Shown: positions 1 through 12,681 of the stretch, piece after piece
How the letters are laid out: each line of letters begins with the position of its first letter
Numbering within the stretch: the first letter of the stretch is position 1
NCBI GenBank assembly: GCA_009746045.1
Contig: RPFO01000912.1
Location: forward strand, 62,001 to 126,000
DNA: 64,000 nt
Reading direction: 5' to 3'
DNA from: Mesostigma viride
Taxonomy: Eukaryota; Streptophyta; Mesostigmatophyceae; Mesostigmatales; Mesostigmataceae
Translations under genes and position numbers: made by a program
The notes under the pieces: model-generated
Database searches by the model: none
Told to the model about the DNA's origin: nothing
Seen by the model: only the letters and a program-made list of their open reading frames with translations

Positions 1-2373
1 GACTCCACATACCTGACCCGTCCTCATGAGCCGGTCAGCAGGACCCTTTCTGACTATTCCGCACAGGGAGCTAATTGAGGTTACGAGGGTGAACCATGCG
101 GTTGGCGGAGCTGGATTGAATACAAACAACCTGCGCTCAGGCCCCTGGCCAGCAAACCTTAGAATGGATAGACCCAGTAAGTCCCTTACAGCAGACAGTA
201 CCTGCACCCCGGATAATCACTAGCTTTTCCCTCTAGTTAGATTGTCACAGGTTCCATTGCTTTTTTCCAAGTACTTTCCCTCTAAACTGCCCGGGTCCTA
301 ACGGCAATCCACTCCCTGGCCTGTTGATTCATGTGCATTAACTCCGTCGTGTGATGCTTATCACACCCCGCCAATCAAACCTACGCCAAACCTCCATCAA
401 GCAACCCTTGTATGTACCGCTGTGCTTCCGCCTCTTGGCCGACTTCTCTGCAGACGGCAGCAGCCCCGTGGGTCCCTGGGAGCTCTGGCTGCCGAGCACA
501 TAGTGCTGCCCCCGCACCACAAACACATCCTCATCCTGCGTGCAGGACAACCCCACGGGTTGGGGGCGAGGGGTATGTGATGCCAGGGAGTTATTGGTGA
601 GGGTCAGTTCCAGATCGCGCCAGGAGGTTTACCGACCGGCCAGTAAATGATATTATGTAGGGGAAAAGATGCCACTAGCATCGTAATGGTTTATGGGATC
701 GTGGGAGGCATATAAGGATACTCAATTAAACAGGAGCTCTAGCAGCTGGTAGGGTGCCAGGTGCCATGTCCTGGCGAGGCCACGTCCTGAATGACCAGCA
801 GCCAGTCTCTCACGCAGGAGGATTATGATGTAGCAACCTTGTCCAGCATTAGGGTAGGTGGCAGATGTTGCGGAGGTGTATTTTAGGAAGAGTGGCAAGA
901 GGAGGGCGCCGTTGCGGAGGTGTATTTTAGGAAGCGTGGCGAGAGGAGGGAGCGGACATGTGCTGCATCGTGCCATTACCTTACAAAATACAGTCAAGGG
1001 GACTTGGGAAATCTAGGGATGCTTCACCACACTCATGCACCCATCTATCGCAGGGCCTTGCGACTTGGGGAGATTGACGACTTGGGGTAAGATGAATGTC
1101 AGGAATGACTTTTTGCCTGGGATAGCTTGAATGAGCTGAGCATGTTGGTGCAGACTGTGTGGGAACGCAATCACTTCCCCTGCGCACCGCCTCCTGACGT
1201 CAGTCCTATTCTAACCGTGACTATAACAGAAATGACATGCCGTCAGCCACCTACTTAACACACAACAAGCATACCGGATGCCTAGAATGTATCAGTTCTT
1301 GTTGTTGATGACTGCGTCTAGGGCCCCCCTTAGGGACGAATGGCCGCCCATCTGGATGTGATGATTCCCCGCCTGACCCATGGGCAAGGTTTGGTAGAGC
1401 TTTAATGGGTTGGTTGCCATTCAAACCCATCGCCCTCACTATGGTCACACGACCAGAGTGAGCAAGTGAGCAGGAGCAGTAGCATTTAAGTTTACAAACA
1501 AGCATGTCTGCTAAGAGGGCGATTCTGTATACATATGAGATGCTACGTTAACACTTGGCAGAAGAGGTAAGACGGAATCATGCATTCCAAAACACTTACC
1601 TGCACCGCAGGTCGGAGCGGCTGGTTGCCAATCAGGTCGTACGAGATGTTCAGCGTCACGTTGGCGACCTTGCCATGGCCGGCGCCCTGCAAGAGGCTGG
1701 CATCATGCCGCTGGATGATGGCGGACGATATCTTGACAAGGAACGCGCTGGCATCCTCTGGGGAAGGACAGGCGAGGAGGGGGGATGATCAACACATCGG
1801 CAAGCAGTCAAGGAGCTACCCAGAAACATACCTCAAGATACGTGGGTGCTCCACCACGTACGTTTAGAGAAAGGAGACTATGCAGTATAGCAAAGGAGCT
1901 GCAGGGATCTATACACGAATGAGCGCACAAAATTAAAAAAACAGGAAAAGAAAGGCAAAGGAAGGCGAAACGAACTGTGGCCCGATTCCAATGTACCATG
2001 CAGGTACCGCATTTGCTCCTTGAAAACTACGACAAGGCCCCCCATCAAAATGCCCGAGAGCCGCAGAGCCAACGGCACCGGCGGCTCTTTCAGCATTTCT
2101 GCTGTCTTCACCAGGTTGACGCTGGCGACATTCTTGCGGTTTAGTTTGTTAGACTTTAAAGTGGCAGCAATCCTGCACGCACCACGCAGAAGAAGGCATA
2201 GTAAGTAGTTCTCTTACTACCCAATGCGGAGGCCATTCCAATGCGCACGGGCAAATCGATTTCTGTGCGGTTGTTAGAGTCGGCGTCTACAGCGCAGAAC
2301 GGTCGCCAGGATCAGCATACCATAGTTTCCCCAAAGGAGACTTCTTTGCCAGAAGGTCCGCACTGTAGAACAT
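1..2373 (-). CDS. REC8: REC8/SYN1-like cohesin alpha-kleisin, 5' part (gene runs off the window)
   Basis: Three exons join in phase on the minus strand: 2373-2321, 2172-1997 and 1757-1600, all with GT-AG borders. They give an N-terminus starting MFYSADLLAKKSPLGKLW, followed by IAA and, near residue 55, VPLALRLSGILMGG. This is the Rad21/Rec8 N-terminal domain that contacts the SMC3 head, and the RLSGILMGG block is closest to plant SYN1/REC8. Exon 3 ends with a conserved-looking K-rich stretch before the usual TLP region. A further likely exon lies at 535-418 (DEDVFVVRGQHYVLG..., AG/GT borders). I could not resolve the exons between 1599 and 536. The C-terminal winged-helix domain is outside the window. 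Alpha-kleisins close the cohesin ring; REC8 forms act in meiosis. Mitotic RAD21 remains possible. Start chosen because MFYS is the family's invariant N-terminus. Confidence 0.8.
867..950. repeat. 44-bp direct duplication inside the REC8-like gene
   Basis: A unit beginning GTTGCGGAGGTGTATTTTAG occurs at 867 and again at 911 with few differences. It lies in the stretch 536-1599, which I read as intron with unresolved exons. Confidence 0.6.
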
Positions 2374-2960
2374 GATTGTAAATGCCCAATTACAGCCGGC
2401 CTCGCCGATAAGCGAATGTCCTTTCTTGTGGCGCGGAGACTTATGTTCGGACTAGCCAGCACTGCTGTGCTAGTATCCAAAAACTTCGAAAAATTCACGC
2501 AATCCTCAGTCTTCACCGTGTGCTGTGAGGCCGGTACGACAGCTCCGAAAACTAGGCGTTCTATAGCTGCTTGCGTATGAAGCCCTGCCTAGATCTTGTA
2601 GAACACTGTCCTACAAATGCAGCTTCACTGCAGAGTTGCTTGCGTTTAAATTGCTACCTAGCCAAGACGTGCCACGGGCTGCATGATATGGAGTACTTAC
2701 TCCGTGGGGGCCGAGAAAAAGGGCGCGCCTCCCCAGTCCCCAGTTGTGATATTCAAAAACCATCCGGGCAAGCAAATGCATGTGGCGGGAGGCGGGAAGC
2801 CAACAAAGCGGGCTACAAAACGACAGGCCATTGCGAACTGAGCTCATACATAACTCGTGTGTACTTGACAGACATTTTTATAGGTGGACACAAGTCACAC
2901 AACAGGACAGCGATCATGCTGACACCAATCATGCAATAATGCTCATGTGCGGCGTTGGAC

Positions 2961-3008
<48 letters not shown>

Positions 3009-3012
3009 TGCA
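2374..3012. other. Region upstream of the REC8-like gene, with a CAA microsatellite
   Basis: No coding exon was recognised here; the first part should hold the promoter of the minus-strand REC8-like gene. A perfect (CAA)n array of about 15 units occupies roughly 2961-3008. Confidence 0.5.
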
Positions 3013-3020
3013 GTGAGTAC

Positions 3021-3624
3021 AGGAGGGGTGACATACAGCCATGCTATTTGGGGGCCCAATACCGCCACCGCCAGGTCGAAATGTCCGGCCCCCATATTGA
3101 ACTCAGGGTCCAATGCCAACCGCCGGAATGAAACTTGCTGGCCCCCAGTATGCTAGCGCCCCCCTGGGGCGCCGCCACCGGTGCGCCGACAGCCGGCCCC
3201 CATATGCCCCCCCCCAACGCGCTGAAATTTTCGTGTTCAGTGACCAGATCACAATTTGATCCGGGCGCAAAATGATTGGCTGTACGGTACGAACAGAAAA
3301 CGAAAATTTAGTATCGAAGTTCCGCAGCGCTTGCTGAATTTGCCCCGGAAGCCCGGGGGGACTTTCCCCGCTGAAAGGTGTCCGCGGAAGGGAATTGTAG
3401 CCAACGCGGAAGCGTGTGAAGACAACGCAGCAGACGAGCACTTGCCACGTGGCAAATCCCCTTTGGCAGTAGGCTCGCCATATGGGGGCCATGACCACCC
3501 GCCGGCAGGCTATTTCAGCCGCAGCCCCTATATCTATATAGGGGCCGGACCAATGCAGCCACCGGCAGCCTTGGGGCCAGACCCTAGTACCCGTGAAATT
3601 TTGGCTGGACATGTCACCCCTCCT
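3021..3624. mobile_element. 604-bp non-autonomous TIR element (hAT-like by duplication length)
   Basis: The ends are inverted copies, AGGAGGGGTGACAT at 3021 and ATGTCACCCCTCCT ending at 3624. The element is flanked by an 8-bp direct repeat GTGAGTAC at 3013-3020 and 3625-3632. If the terminus is taken as CAGGAGGGG, the duplication shrinks to 6 bp (TGAGTA). The interior is GC-rich with repeated GGGGCC-type motifs and no recognisable transposase. An 8-bp duplication with CAGG-like ends fits hAT, but the family is not proven. Confidence 0.65.
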
Positions 3625-3632
3625 GTGAGTAC

Positions 3633-4501
3633 CTTTGGCTGTGGTGTCATTATGCTCAGGGCCGTCGGCCGTTTCCAGATCTCTGCTGCCATCTGCTGCC
3701 ATATGCGGCGTTGTTCGGAGTTGAGTACACCCCCCCCCACTTTTAAGATTGGGGTCCGACCAATCCAGGGCCCACGATCATAAGGAATCTTACTACTGTT
3801 ATTCGATTATATAAAGTTCTACTACATTCTAATGCAATTATACTAATAGTAGAGGTCAATCCAGAGTCTCATGATCATAAACCTGAGAATCTTAAACGTG
3901 GGGGAGGGGGTGTACTACTGTAGTTGAGTTGAGTTTATTCACGTGCCGGCGTACCGACAGGTTACAGTATTGATTGAGGGCCAAGACGTTGAGTTGAGTA
4001 ACTTGAGTTGAGTTAGGGCCAAGACGTGGGAATCAACAACAACAACAACAACCTGCAAGAAACGACTTCCCAGCCAATCCCAGCTGCAAGTGAGTCATGA
4101 ACAACAACAACAGTGGAAGTCACCCACCAATGGCATTTATGCCATTGGCAGTTCTGCCTTGAGGCTTTGTGGAGCTGGCAGCCGGCAGGGCAGCAAGATA
4201 TCGGAACTCGTTCTTCCCAGCACAAAACTAGTGGCCAAAAAGTAGAATTCGAGGCCATAACATGGTAGAAAACCGACGCCAACTGCCAATCTGCCATTTT
4301 ATCTCTGCAAATGAATGGCTAGACTTCCTGTACCAGCGGCCCTGCGCCCTGGCAGCTGGGTGGCACGTGGTAAACGCACGCTACACGTCTTACTCCGCCC
4401 GTATGCTGGATGTGATGTAAACAACTTACCAAGTACTTTTGTGAGTAACTTGCTTACGGAAATTCGATGTGACCGTCGGCGTCTGATGTTATGTGATTAG
4501 T
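3633..4501. other. Intergenic stretch with short GAGTT and CAA repeats
   Basis: No gene was recognised. GAGTTGAGTT-type repeats lie near 3934-4012 and short CAA runs near 4027 and 4098. The stretch ends at the 14-bp target duplication of the LINE. Confidence 0.5.
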
Positions 4502-5099
4502 AAACTTGGACAATCAATAAATTTGGCCTAATTTTTAGAGGGGTTCCGGTTTTCTGGCAAAAACGTAGCGAGGCTATGGCGGCGTAGAGGATAGCAGGCG
4601 ATAGCTTCGGCCATCCGCGACCAGCGACATACCAACGGATTCGCCGTGAAAAGGTGCGTCTAACGATACCCATATAAGCAACTTTCATTTGGTCCTTGAG
4701 CCGCCACGCTATCTGTGATGTCGGCTGGCAAGGCGTACAGGAAGTACGGCTGATGCCTAGAGGCATACAGAATAGCGTGACGGCTCACTACAAATGGACC
4801 TGGAATAGTGGTAGAACAGCTCAGGAAGCTGGACGCTTCCTGGTAGTGCTGTTTCTACTCACCCTTTACACCTTTAACCATGCGATCCTGCTGAGGAACA
4901 GGCTCTCGCATAACTCGGTGACCGGAAGTCACCATGACACCCGATACAGACCCAACCTGACATTGCAGTCACGGACGGTGCAATGCAGGCTTTCCCCCAG
5001 CATAACCCCCGGAATGGAACACCTTTTTTCGCTATCTAACTCTTTATTGCTCCTGTTGTCCTCGTTGTCATACCTGCAGATTACCGCCTACTACACCGG

Positions 5100-6724
5100 A
5101 TGGCAAACCCCGATCCCTCCTGGGAGGAACGCCTTCGGCTGGCACAACCCCAGGGTGACCTACAAGCGCTGGCGGCGGGAAAAATCCCATGGACTCCAGT
5201 GTTGGCCTCCAGCTACGCTAATATGAGCAAACGCATGCTCGTCCTCGAGGTCCAGGGCAAGCAGCTTTCTCAAGCGGATAAACGTGCAGCCGCCGCTACC
5301 GTGGCAGGGCGTTCAGGCCAGGTGATTCAGGTCTCAAGGGCCACCCCAACATTGAGATCTGTTTCTTTACTCCGGAGACAGCCAAATCGGTCCTGGACAC
5401 CCTCACAACGGTTAACTCCCACCCTGGGGTCACCGTGGGCGGAACATTTATCCCGGTACGCTATTGGCGCCATACAGACCTGGCGGGGACATACCACTTG
5501 ACCCTGCACAACGTCCCTGGCTGGATCCGGACTCGAGAGACCCTGAATGAAATCTTTAAGCCCTACGGATCGCTTCATGGGTTGAACCTGCCCAACAAGG
5601 TGGAGGACCTTCCTCGCACGGGTGGTGGCAACTCCTACCAAGCCTACAGCATTGTCTGCAGCTACACGCCCCGGTTCGAACCGGACCAAGGGCTCGGACT
5701 GAACGGCACTGGGCAGATCTACGGGTGCCCCGGCGGCTATTCCGGCACCTCGCCACGCTGCCTACCGGACATTCTGCAAATCCCCATCATGGAGTTCGAC
5801 ATTGCTAAGCTGGCCGACTCTCGGGTGACTACCCAAATCAACATGGAACCGCTGCTATGTATCACCTGCATGTGCTCGCGTGAACATTTATCCAACGCGT
5901 GCCCAGAGGCCCTCAGGCTTGCAGCTGCCAAGCAACAGCGGCTCGGTGGCCTGCAAACCGAGCAGAACCCAGCGGCGCCCCCAGAGGCGGTCCCACCGCA
6001 CGTGCTCATCAACCGCTACATCATGGGCGGCTACGGCGAATGGGATCTGCAACAACTAGACATCCCCAAGGACGCCTCGGTGGGCAGCCACCTCTACCCA
6101 TACATCACCTCGGCCAATCAACCCAACAAGGTACTCTGCACCGTCGCTGCGGATAACAGCCCCAGCTTGTTGATGCACAAGCCCATGGGGGCTAGGACAG
6201 GGCGGCCACTTGACATCTGGACGGAAACGGAGGACTTTCTCAAACGTAACCAGCTCGACACGCTTGTACAAGTCTCGCGAAACGAGCGCCGGCTGTCCAT
6301 CATGTTAGACGCTTCAATTGACTACCGCCCCAGGGCTGGCACCATCTATATCCTGAAAACACTAGTGCCATGCCTCACATCCAAGGAAGGAGACTTCGCA
6401 ACAGCCGGGGCTCGCTTGGTCTGGACCAACAAGGAGGCCGCACTGAAATCCATCGGGGTTACGTCGGCCCAACTCAAGAGCATCCTCCGACGCGTCCCCG
6501 GGGCGAACTACGTGGATCCCCCGGGAGCGCACAACCAGCCGTCACCGTCTGATCCGGCGGCACGGCTGCCGGCCCTACCCCATGATCTCGACATGATGCC
6601 CTCCTCAACTGGCTCTCTCGAGGAAGCGCCAGCGCAGGACGACCCCTCGGCCAAACGGGCGCAGCCAGCGGTCACCACAGCCGACGCAACCAAGCGGGCG
6701 CGTGCATCGTCTTCCAAGGCATGA
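5100..6724 (+). pseudogene. LINE ORF1 protein (RNA-binding, gag-like), one frameshift
   Basis: Translation starts with MANPDPSWEERLRLA at 5100. Near 5330 the frame must shift to continue into HPNIEICFFTPETAKSVLDT and the rest of the protein, which then runs open to 6724. The segment around 5335-5600 has the pattern of an RRM-like fold. A cysteine/histidine knuckle of the form C-x2-C-x5-H-x4-C lies near 5859-5903, close to but not exactly the retroviral CCHC spacing. The C-terminus is low-complexity. ORF1 proteins bind the element RNA and form the retrotransposition particle with ORF2p. ORF1 ends before ORF2 begins at 6777. The single indel makes this copy non-functional. Confidence 0.75.
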
Positions 6725-6776
6725 GAGGTACGCCAACGCTTGCATCCTTCTGCATTCTCTCTCCTTCTACTTACTT

Positions 6777-8762
6777 ATGAGTCAACTTACTATAATATCT
6801 TGGAACGTTCAGGGTCTAAATACTTATGGTGTTCGCACCCAGGGACAGTCTAAAATATCTGCGCTCCAGGCACAACTAGCCAGTATCACTCAACCCTATG
6901 TCGGCCCATCTCATGAAATCTGGGTAGGCCTACAAGAACATAAATTTCCTGGAATAGACGCCAAAGCACTACAATCCTTTACAAGACGCACCCCAGACAT
7001 GGAACGCAGATGGGCATGGGCACGGGGGACTAGTGGAGGCACTGCATTGCTACAATATCGACGTCCGCCACACCCTCATGTTCAACTGCACCCATGGGCC
7101 CAACACATAGATACTGCTCCCAACACATGGCAGGGTCGCTGGACCCGGCAATGCATCTCCTGGGGCGGTAAGACTGGCTATATTATATCGGTATATGCCC
7201 CCAACGAACACTCTGACCGTATAAAATTTTTTGATGATTTGTTTGCTATGGTTGCCCCCCTCCTGGACCAATCTCATGAGGTCATACTGATGGGTGACTT
7301 TAATGTTGACCTAGACCATGGCCTTGGGCTTGAGACGACCTCGTTAGCCAACCACCTCACACGCCTCTCACTACAAGATGTTATCAAACCTCGCGACCAT
7401 CTGCATACTCGCGAGTCCACTCGTCAGGGCACCCGCATCACTAGTCGTCTAGACTACATATTTATGTCACCCTTTTGGGCATCCCTCATTTGTCATGCAG
7501 AGGTCATACGCTCCACAGTTTTTTCTGATCACTACCCTTGCCTTCTCACCATGGTGTATCACTCCAGCCCCCCCAGAGGACCAGGCGTCCCTCGCCTCAA
7601 TAAAAAGCTGCTGGCTGACCCCGCCTTTCGCACCCTAGTCCGAGAACAATGGCGGGACTGGAAAACTAAGCAAGTAGACTACCCAAGCACTACTCTCTGG
7701 ATGCAAGCATGCCTCTCGCACATCCTTGACTCCTCTAAGGCATACGATCTAGAACAACGCCGCATAAAAGGCAAAGACTACAATTACTACAAACGAGTTA
7801 TCACTATGTTGCAATCCAAACCCCGCCTAGCCCCGCACGAGTTAACACGACTACAATTGTGCCAGACTGAGATGGATAAGCTACGCCTTGAACGCCACGC
7901 AGAAGCCCTAGATGTGGAAAATACATGGTGGCATGTCAAAGGTGAACGAATGAATAAGGAATTCTTTGCATTTATCCCACCCCCGCGCTCACAAACCACC
8001 ATCACTGAAATTACAGACGAGACTGGCACCCATACCACCCCTCAAGACATCCTACAATCTGGACATGCTTTTTTCTCCACCCTGTTCCGGACAGAACCCG
8101 ACCCCTCTGCAAATACAGCCACACAAAAAATCCTCGATGCTATTCCACACCGCCTCTCTCCGTCACAACAAGCTCTACTAGACGCCAGCCCCACTATGGA
8201 AGAAACATCTCTAGCACTTCAACATCTCAAAACCGGTAGCGCACCTGGTGCAGATGGCCTTCCAGTAGAGTTTTTTAAAACGTTCTGGCCCCTCATAGGC
8301 CGGGATCTCTACCAGTGCATCCTGGAAATCTGGAACACCGAAACTGTTGAGGGCCAGTGGTCGGAAACAATCCTCATCCTCTTACACAAAAAAGGGGATA
8401 AAACAAGTTGGAAAAATTATAGACCCATTCGCATGCTCACAGTCCCTTACAAACTAGCCAGCAAACTCTTGCAACGCCGTTTCTATAGTGTACTAGATAA
8501 TCTGATCGGCCCGGAACAAGTTGGATTCAGGTCCAACCTACACATCAGCGACAGCATCACCATGATCATGGACATTGTTGATGACGCATGGCGCAACAAT
8601 ATTATAGGTCTTATTTTATTTTGGGATTTTGAAAAAGCATTCGACCGCATATGCTGGAAATATCTCGAGGCTATACTACACGGGCTTGGCTTTGGACCTA
8701 AACTTATTAAGGTCAGTCTAGGCATGATCAAATCCCTCACTTGGCACCTACTAATTAATTAA
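6777..8762 (+). pseudogene. LINE ORF2 part 1: AP endonuclease and N-terminal half of reverse transcriptase
   Basis: The ATG at 6777 gives MSQLTIISWNVQGLN, the first motif of APE-type endonucleases. Further motifs follow in order: GLQEHKF, YAPNEH, LMGDFNVD, a DYIFMSP block and SDHYP, so all expected catalytic positions are visible. The RT part starts with GSAPGADGLPVEFFK, LLHKKGDK, NYRPIRML, QVGFR and FWDFEKAFDR, which carries the first catalytic Asp. Reading stops at 8760-8762 exactly where piggyBac has inserted; the remainder of the RT is at 13443-15867. The endonuclease nicks the target and the RT copies the RNA from the 3' OH. Confidence 0.88.
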
Positions 8763-11343
8763 CCCTTAAACTGTACTGAGTCCGTTTTCGTGGCGCCAGT
8801 TGATCTCGCGCCACTCTAACGGACTGAGTTTGTGGCAGAACCAGGCGCCGCGCCAAAAATAATTCAACGGTCAAACCTGGCCCAATCGATAGATCTAGAC
8901 GTACTCTATGCGTGGGTCTATTCAGACCGTACTTTGGACACTTGGCCAGGGAGTACTGATCTGGCAAACCCAGGGGGGTACCCTGGTCCTGGGGTACTTT
9001 CGGCGGGAAAAAAAAGCGCCTTTTTTGCAAAAAGACGTGCACGACGACGAATTCGGTGTCTGACCTCGGTAGCCATGGCGTCGCCTACTGGCCAGCTGCT
9101 GGCCACATTTCGATTGAAACTTGGAATCAAGGTGGCATTGCCTCCGGCCTACTTCGGGGAGGCGTGGGCAGTGCAGGAATTCGGTGTAAATCATGCGCGC
9201 CACCGCGTAGACGGCAGGGTAGCGGAGTTGGTACGCGGCCAAAATGCAGCATGGTGCAAGTTTCCCGGCGATCCATTAAGGTATAAGTTGACGAAAGACG
9301 AGATTTTTCAGTGGCAGAAGGTCGGAGATGCCTCTAGGCCTGCGGATGATGAGGTGGAGGAGGGAGGGGATGCAGGCGACGATGGGCAGGGGGCTGGGAG
9401 CGCAGATGACGACTCAGATGCCCCGGAGTCTTCATCGGAGCCCGACAGCGATGATGAGCAGGATAGCGAGGATATTTCCTCCTCCCCGCCCAAGAAACGT
9501 GCCAAGCGTCGTGCAGGCAACCCGAGGAGGACGCCTGCCATCGCGCCTGCTGCAAGGAGGCGTCTGCAGCGGCTGCCCCCTCCGGATCAGCCCGACTCCG
9601 AGCCCAGCGACTCTTCTGATGACGACGACATCGTTCCCGAGCTTGTGGACAGCGATGCTGAGTCGGAAGATGCGGGGGATGATGCTCCGGATGGTGGCGA
9701 CGATGGCGGGGATGAGTGGGTGTTCGGCACTGGCAAGCCGGATCCTGCAGAGCTGCCCCGAGTTCCGCATGGTGCGCCGTTTGACCGTGAGCGCACGGCG
9801 ATGTATCAGAACATCCCAGGTGTTCCTCACAGGTTTTCTCCTCTCGACTTGTTCCTGCTGTTTTGGCAGCCTGCCCTCGTGCTGGAGCGGATTGTGACCG
9901 AGACAAACCGCTATGCCGAGGAGAAGCAGCGCTCGGCATCTGCTGGGGCACGGGAGTGGTCGCCTCTTTCCATGAACGAGCTGGGCAAGTGGCTTGGCAT
10001 CCTCCTGACCATGTCACTCGTGGGCATGCCTGCCCGGGAGGATTATTTTTCTGGCCAGCCACTCGGTGCTGCTCATGCTGCCAACCTGCAGAACGTGATG
10101 CCCTTGCGCCGCTTCCAGCAGATTACACGCTTCTTGCACTTCCAGGACTCTGCCCAGCGCCCTGCCAACACGCAGACACGCGAGTGGCGACTGTGGCAGT
10201 TCTTGTGGCTGGAGGACATCTTGAACAAGGCATACAAGAGGTACTTCATCCCGGGCAGCGCGGCCGCCATCGACGAGAGAAGCATCGCGTCCAGGCACAA
10301 GTTGTGCCCGATCAGGTGCTTCAACCCAAGCAAGCCTGCCCCCTTCCACGTGAAGCAGTATTGCCTGAACGACTGGCCCACCGGCTACCTCTACCATGCT
10401 AACACGTACGACAAGCTGCCCCAGGTCAATCACACCTTCCACGTGGTGAGTGAGCTCGCCAGCACGCTGCCACACGGGGTCCACATGGCCATGGACCGGT
10501 TCTACACCGGGCGTGAGGTGATTGATCGACATGCCACCGCATGGGCCACCGCGTGGTGGGCACAGTGCTCCCCAACCGCCGTGGCATCCCCGTCGCCCAG
10601 GTCAAGGCCCGCATGCCCCGCAGGCCAGCCCAGGGGGACTACGCATGGGCTGTCAACAAGGATGGGCTGACCCTGTGCGCCTGGCAGGACCGCAAGCTCG
10701 TGTGGGTGCTGGGCAAGGGCATCCCCTTGGAGGAGGCGATGGTCAGCCGCCACGGTGGCCGTGACCAGCGCGTGATGGTGACTGCCCCGTCCCTCATCCC
10801 CGCGTATTGGAGCTGCTACAAGGCGGTCGACAAGTTTGACCAGCTGGCCAGCAACTACGACCTGCAGAAGGCCCTCGTCTCCCGGGTGTGGTGGCACCGG
10901 GCCGCCACAGGGCACCTGGCCAACTCAGTCGTCAACGCCTACATCCTGCAGACTCTCACCCGCGCCAACCGCCCCGACTGCCTCTCCCACGTGGGGTTCC
11001 TCAGCTTGCTCGCACAGCAGCTAGTGAACATTACCAGTGGCATGGCGCCCGGCTGGACATGGATAGCATCCTGGGGGGCCACCAGCCTGGGCTGGACGGG
11101 CGGTTCAGCGGCACCCACCTCAGGCCCGAGCGCATCCCGTGGACGGAGTCGGCGCAGTGCGTGGTGTGCGCCACGATCCCCGAGCGCAAGCGCACCAACT
11201 TCTGGTGCAAGGACTGCAACCAGGCACTGTGTACGGGCACGTGCTGGAACGTGTTCCACGCAGGGCCAGTGGCTGGCCTCGACGACGACGACCGCCGCCA
11301 ACGTGCCATGCAGCCCCTGTCAGCCCGCAGCCCGGCTGGCCGC

Positions 11344-12681
11344 TAGGTTGGCAAATACGGGTACGGGGTATAATACGCGGACCTAAAATACGCGTATTAT
11401 ACGTGGGGGGTGTAAAATACGCGGCGGTAAAATACGCGACCGTTTTTGTGGTCCAATTGTCAGTCACCCAATTAGCACGCTCCTTGATGATGGTCATGCA
11501 GTTATTGCAACTGAAATTTGGTGTATATGCTTATTTATTAACATCTTCCATTAATTTATGCCCTGCAATCCTATCTGATTATGATTTGTTAAATGCTGGG
11601 GGGAGCAGACTGCAACGGGAACTGTAAGGAATCAATTAATTAGTTAATTGTAAGGAAAGCCATCCACTATATAATGCATGAGAGGACATAAGACACAACT
11701 AACTTCTTCACGAGCAGCTCGCCACCCAACAACTTCCGAGAAGGAGGGGTGACGTGCCCTCCTTTGTATTGGATCATGCCGGCCACCATCTGCTTGAAAG
11801 AGGCGCTCTCAGCCGCATTGAAGGCAATGCCGTTCTCGATAAAAAATTCGGCAGCCAGCAGCTGGATACCTTGTTCGTCGACGGGAACCAGCCATTTGGT
11901 GATGCTCAGCTGGCCTTGATGCTTGCTGGGAACCGACGACAAGTCAGCCGGCGCAGCCCCTCCCATCTCCGCCATTGCCCTGTTCAAAGTGTGCACCTTC
12001 TTGGCGTCTGACTTCTGCAACTTGTTGTTAGCAATCCTGAGAAACCTGTTCCGGATATTCGGTGGAATTTTGTCGCAGGGTAACACCCCTTCCCCTGCGA
12101 TTCCGGCAAAGTGTGCACGGACTCGGAATACGCTTATTGGCCCCGCCTTGTAGGAGAAGTTCTTGTTGCAAAATGAGCAGAACATCCTCGACACATACTG
12201 CGTTGTGTTACTAACAGCATCCGTGACTGCTTCTTTCTTCTCGACAACGAAATCCCATTCAGGCCCTTTCTTCGGCATGGCTGCAAATCGAAAATGGCTG
12301 CACACTATCGCACAGTCGCACTGGCCTCGTCCTCGCTATATTGCATTACACCGTCAGTAGCACAGCTGGCATTTGCTGTCATTATGCGTGATGTACCTAG
12401 TCCTAGCTGTCTCCTACCGGCCAAAGATTTTGCAAGGCTTGCGCTTTATGGAAAGAACTGTACGCATCTACTTCTAGTAGTAAAAATCTCAAATGTGCAG
12501 TGAACGCGACGCGCCCAGAACCTGGGCACCGCGCCAGTGCCCGCTGCCCGCTGGTACCCCCGAAAAATTCTAAGTCCAAACCGCGTATTCTGAAGTAAAG
12601 TACGCGTACATACGGCGGAGGCCTTCAGTGTACGTTTTCCCGTACTTCTGCGGCTCCGTACGGCGTACTGACCAACCCGGG
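11344..12681 (-). mobile_element. 1.34-kb internally deleted hAT element inside the piggyBac transposase gene
   Basis: An 8-bp duplication CTGGCCGC flanks it (11336-11343 and 12682-12689). The ends are imperfect inverted repeats: TAGGTTGGCAAATACGGG on the left and, inverted, CCCGGGTTGGTCAGTACGCC on the right. Several TACGCG motifs lie just inside both ends, like the subterminal transposase sites of hAT elements. It contains only the 5' part of a transposase gene on the minus strand, so it depends on a full-length relative. Confidence 0.8.
11667..12278 (-). pseudogene. hAT transposase, N-terminal fragment (BED zinc finger)
   Basis: Starting at MPKKGPEWDF (12278), the protein has a BED-type zinc finger, FCSFCNKNF followed by a downstream Arg/His pair. 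Then comes the segment common to hAT transposases before the catalytic core: FFIENGIAFNAAESASFKQM and, further on, PPSRKLLGGELL. The open frame ends at 11667, with no DDE residues and no C-terminal dimerisation domain. The truncation matches the small size of the surrounding element and indicates an internal deletion. Confidence 0.75.

Noticed and set aside
3256-3783. A 175-codon open frame at 3.3-3.8 kb as a gene
   Set aside because: Most of it lies inside the 604-bp TIR element and crosses its border; the other strand is equally open and no motif is seen.
6056-6717. Minus-strand frames inside the LINE ORF1
   Set aside because: They are antisense shadows of a frame supported by an RRM-like and zinc-knuckle pattern.
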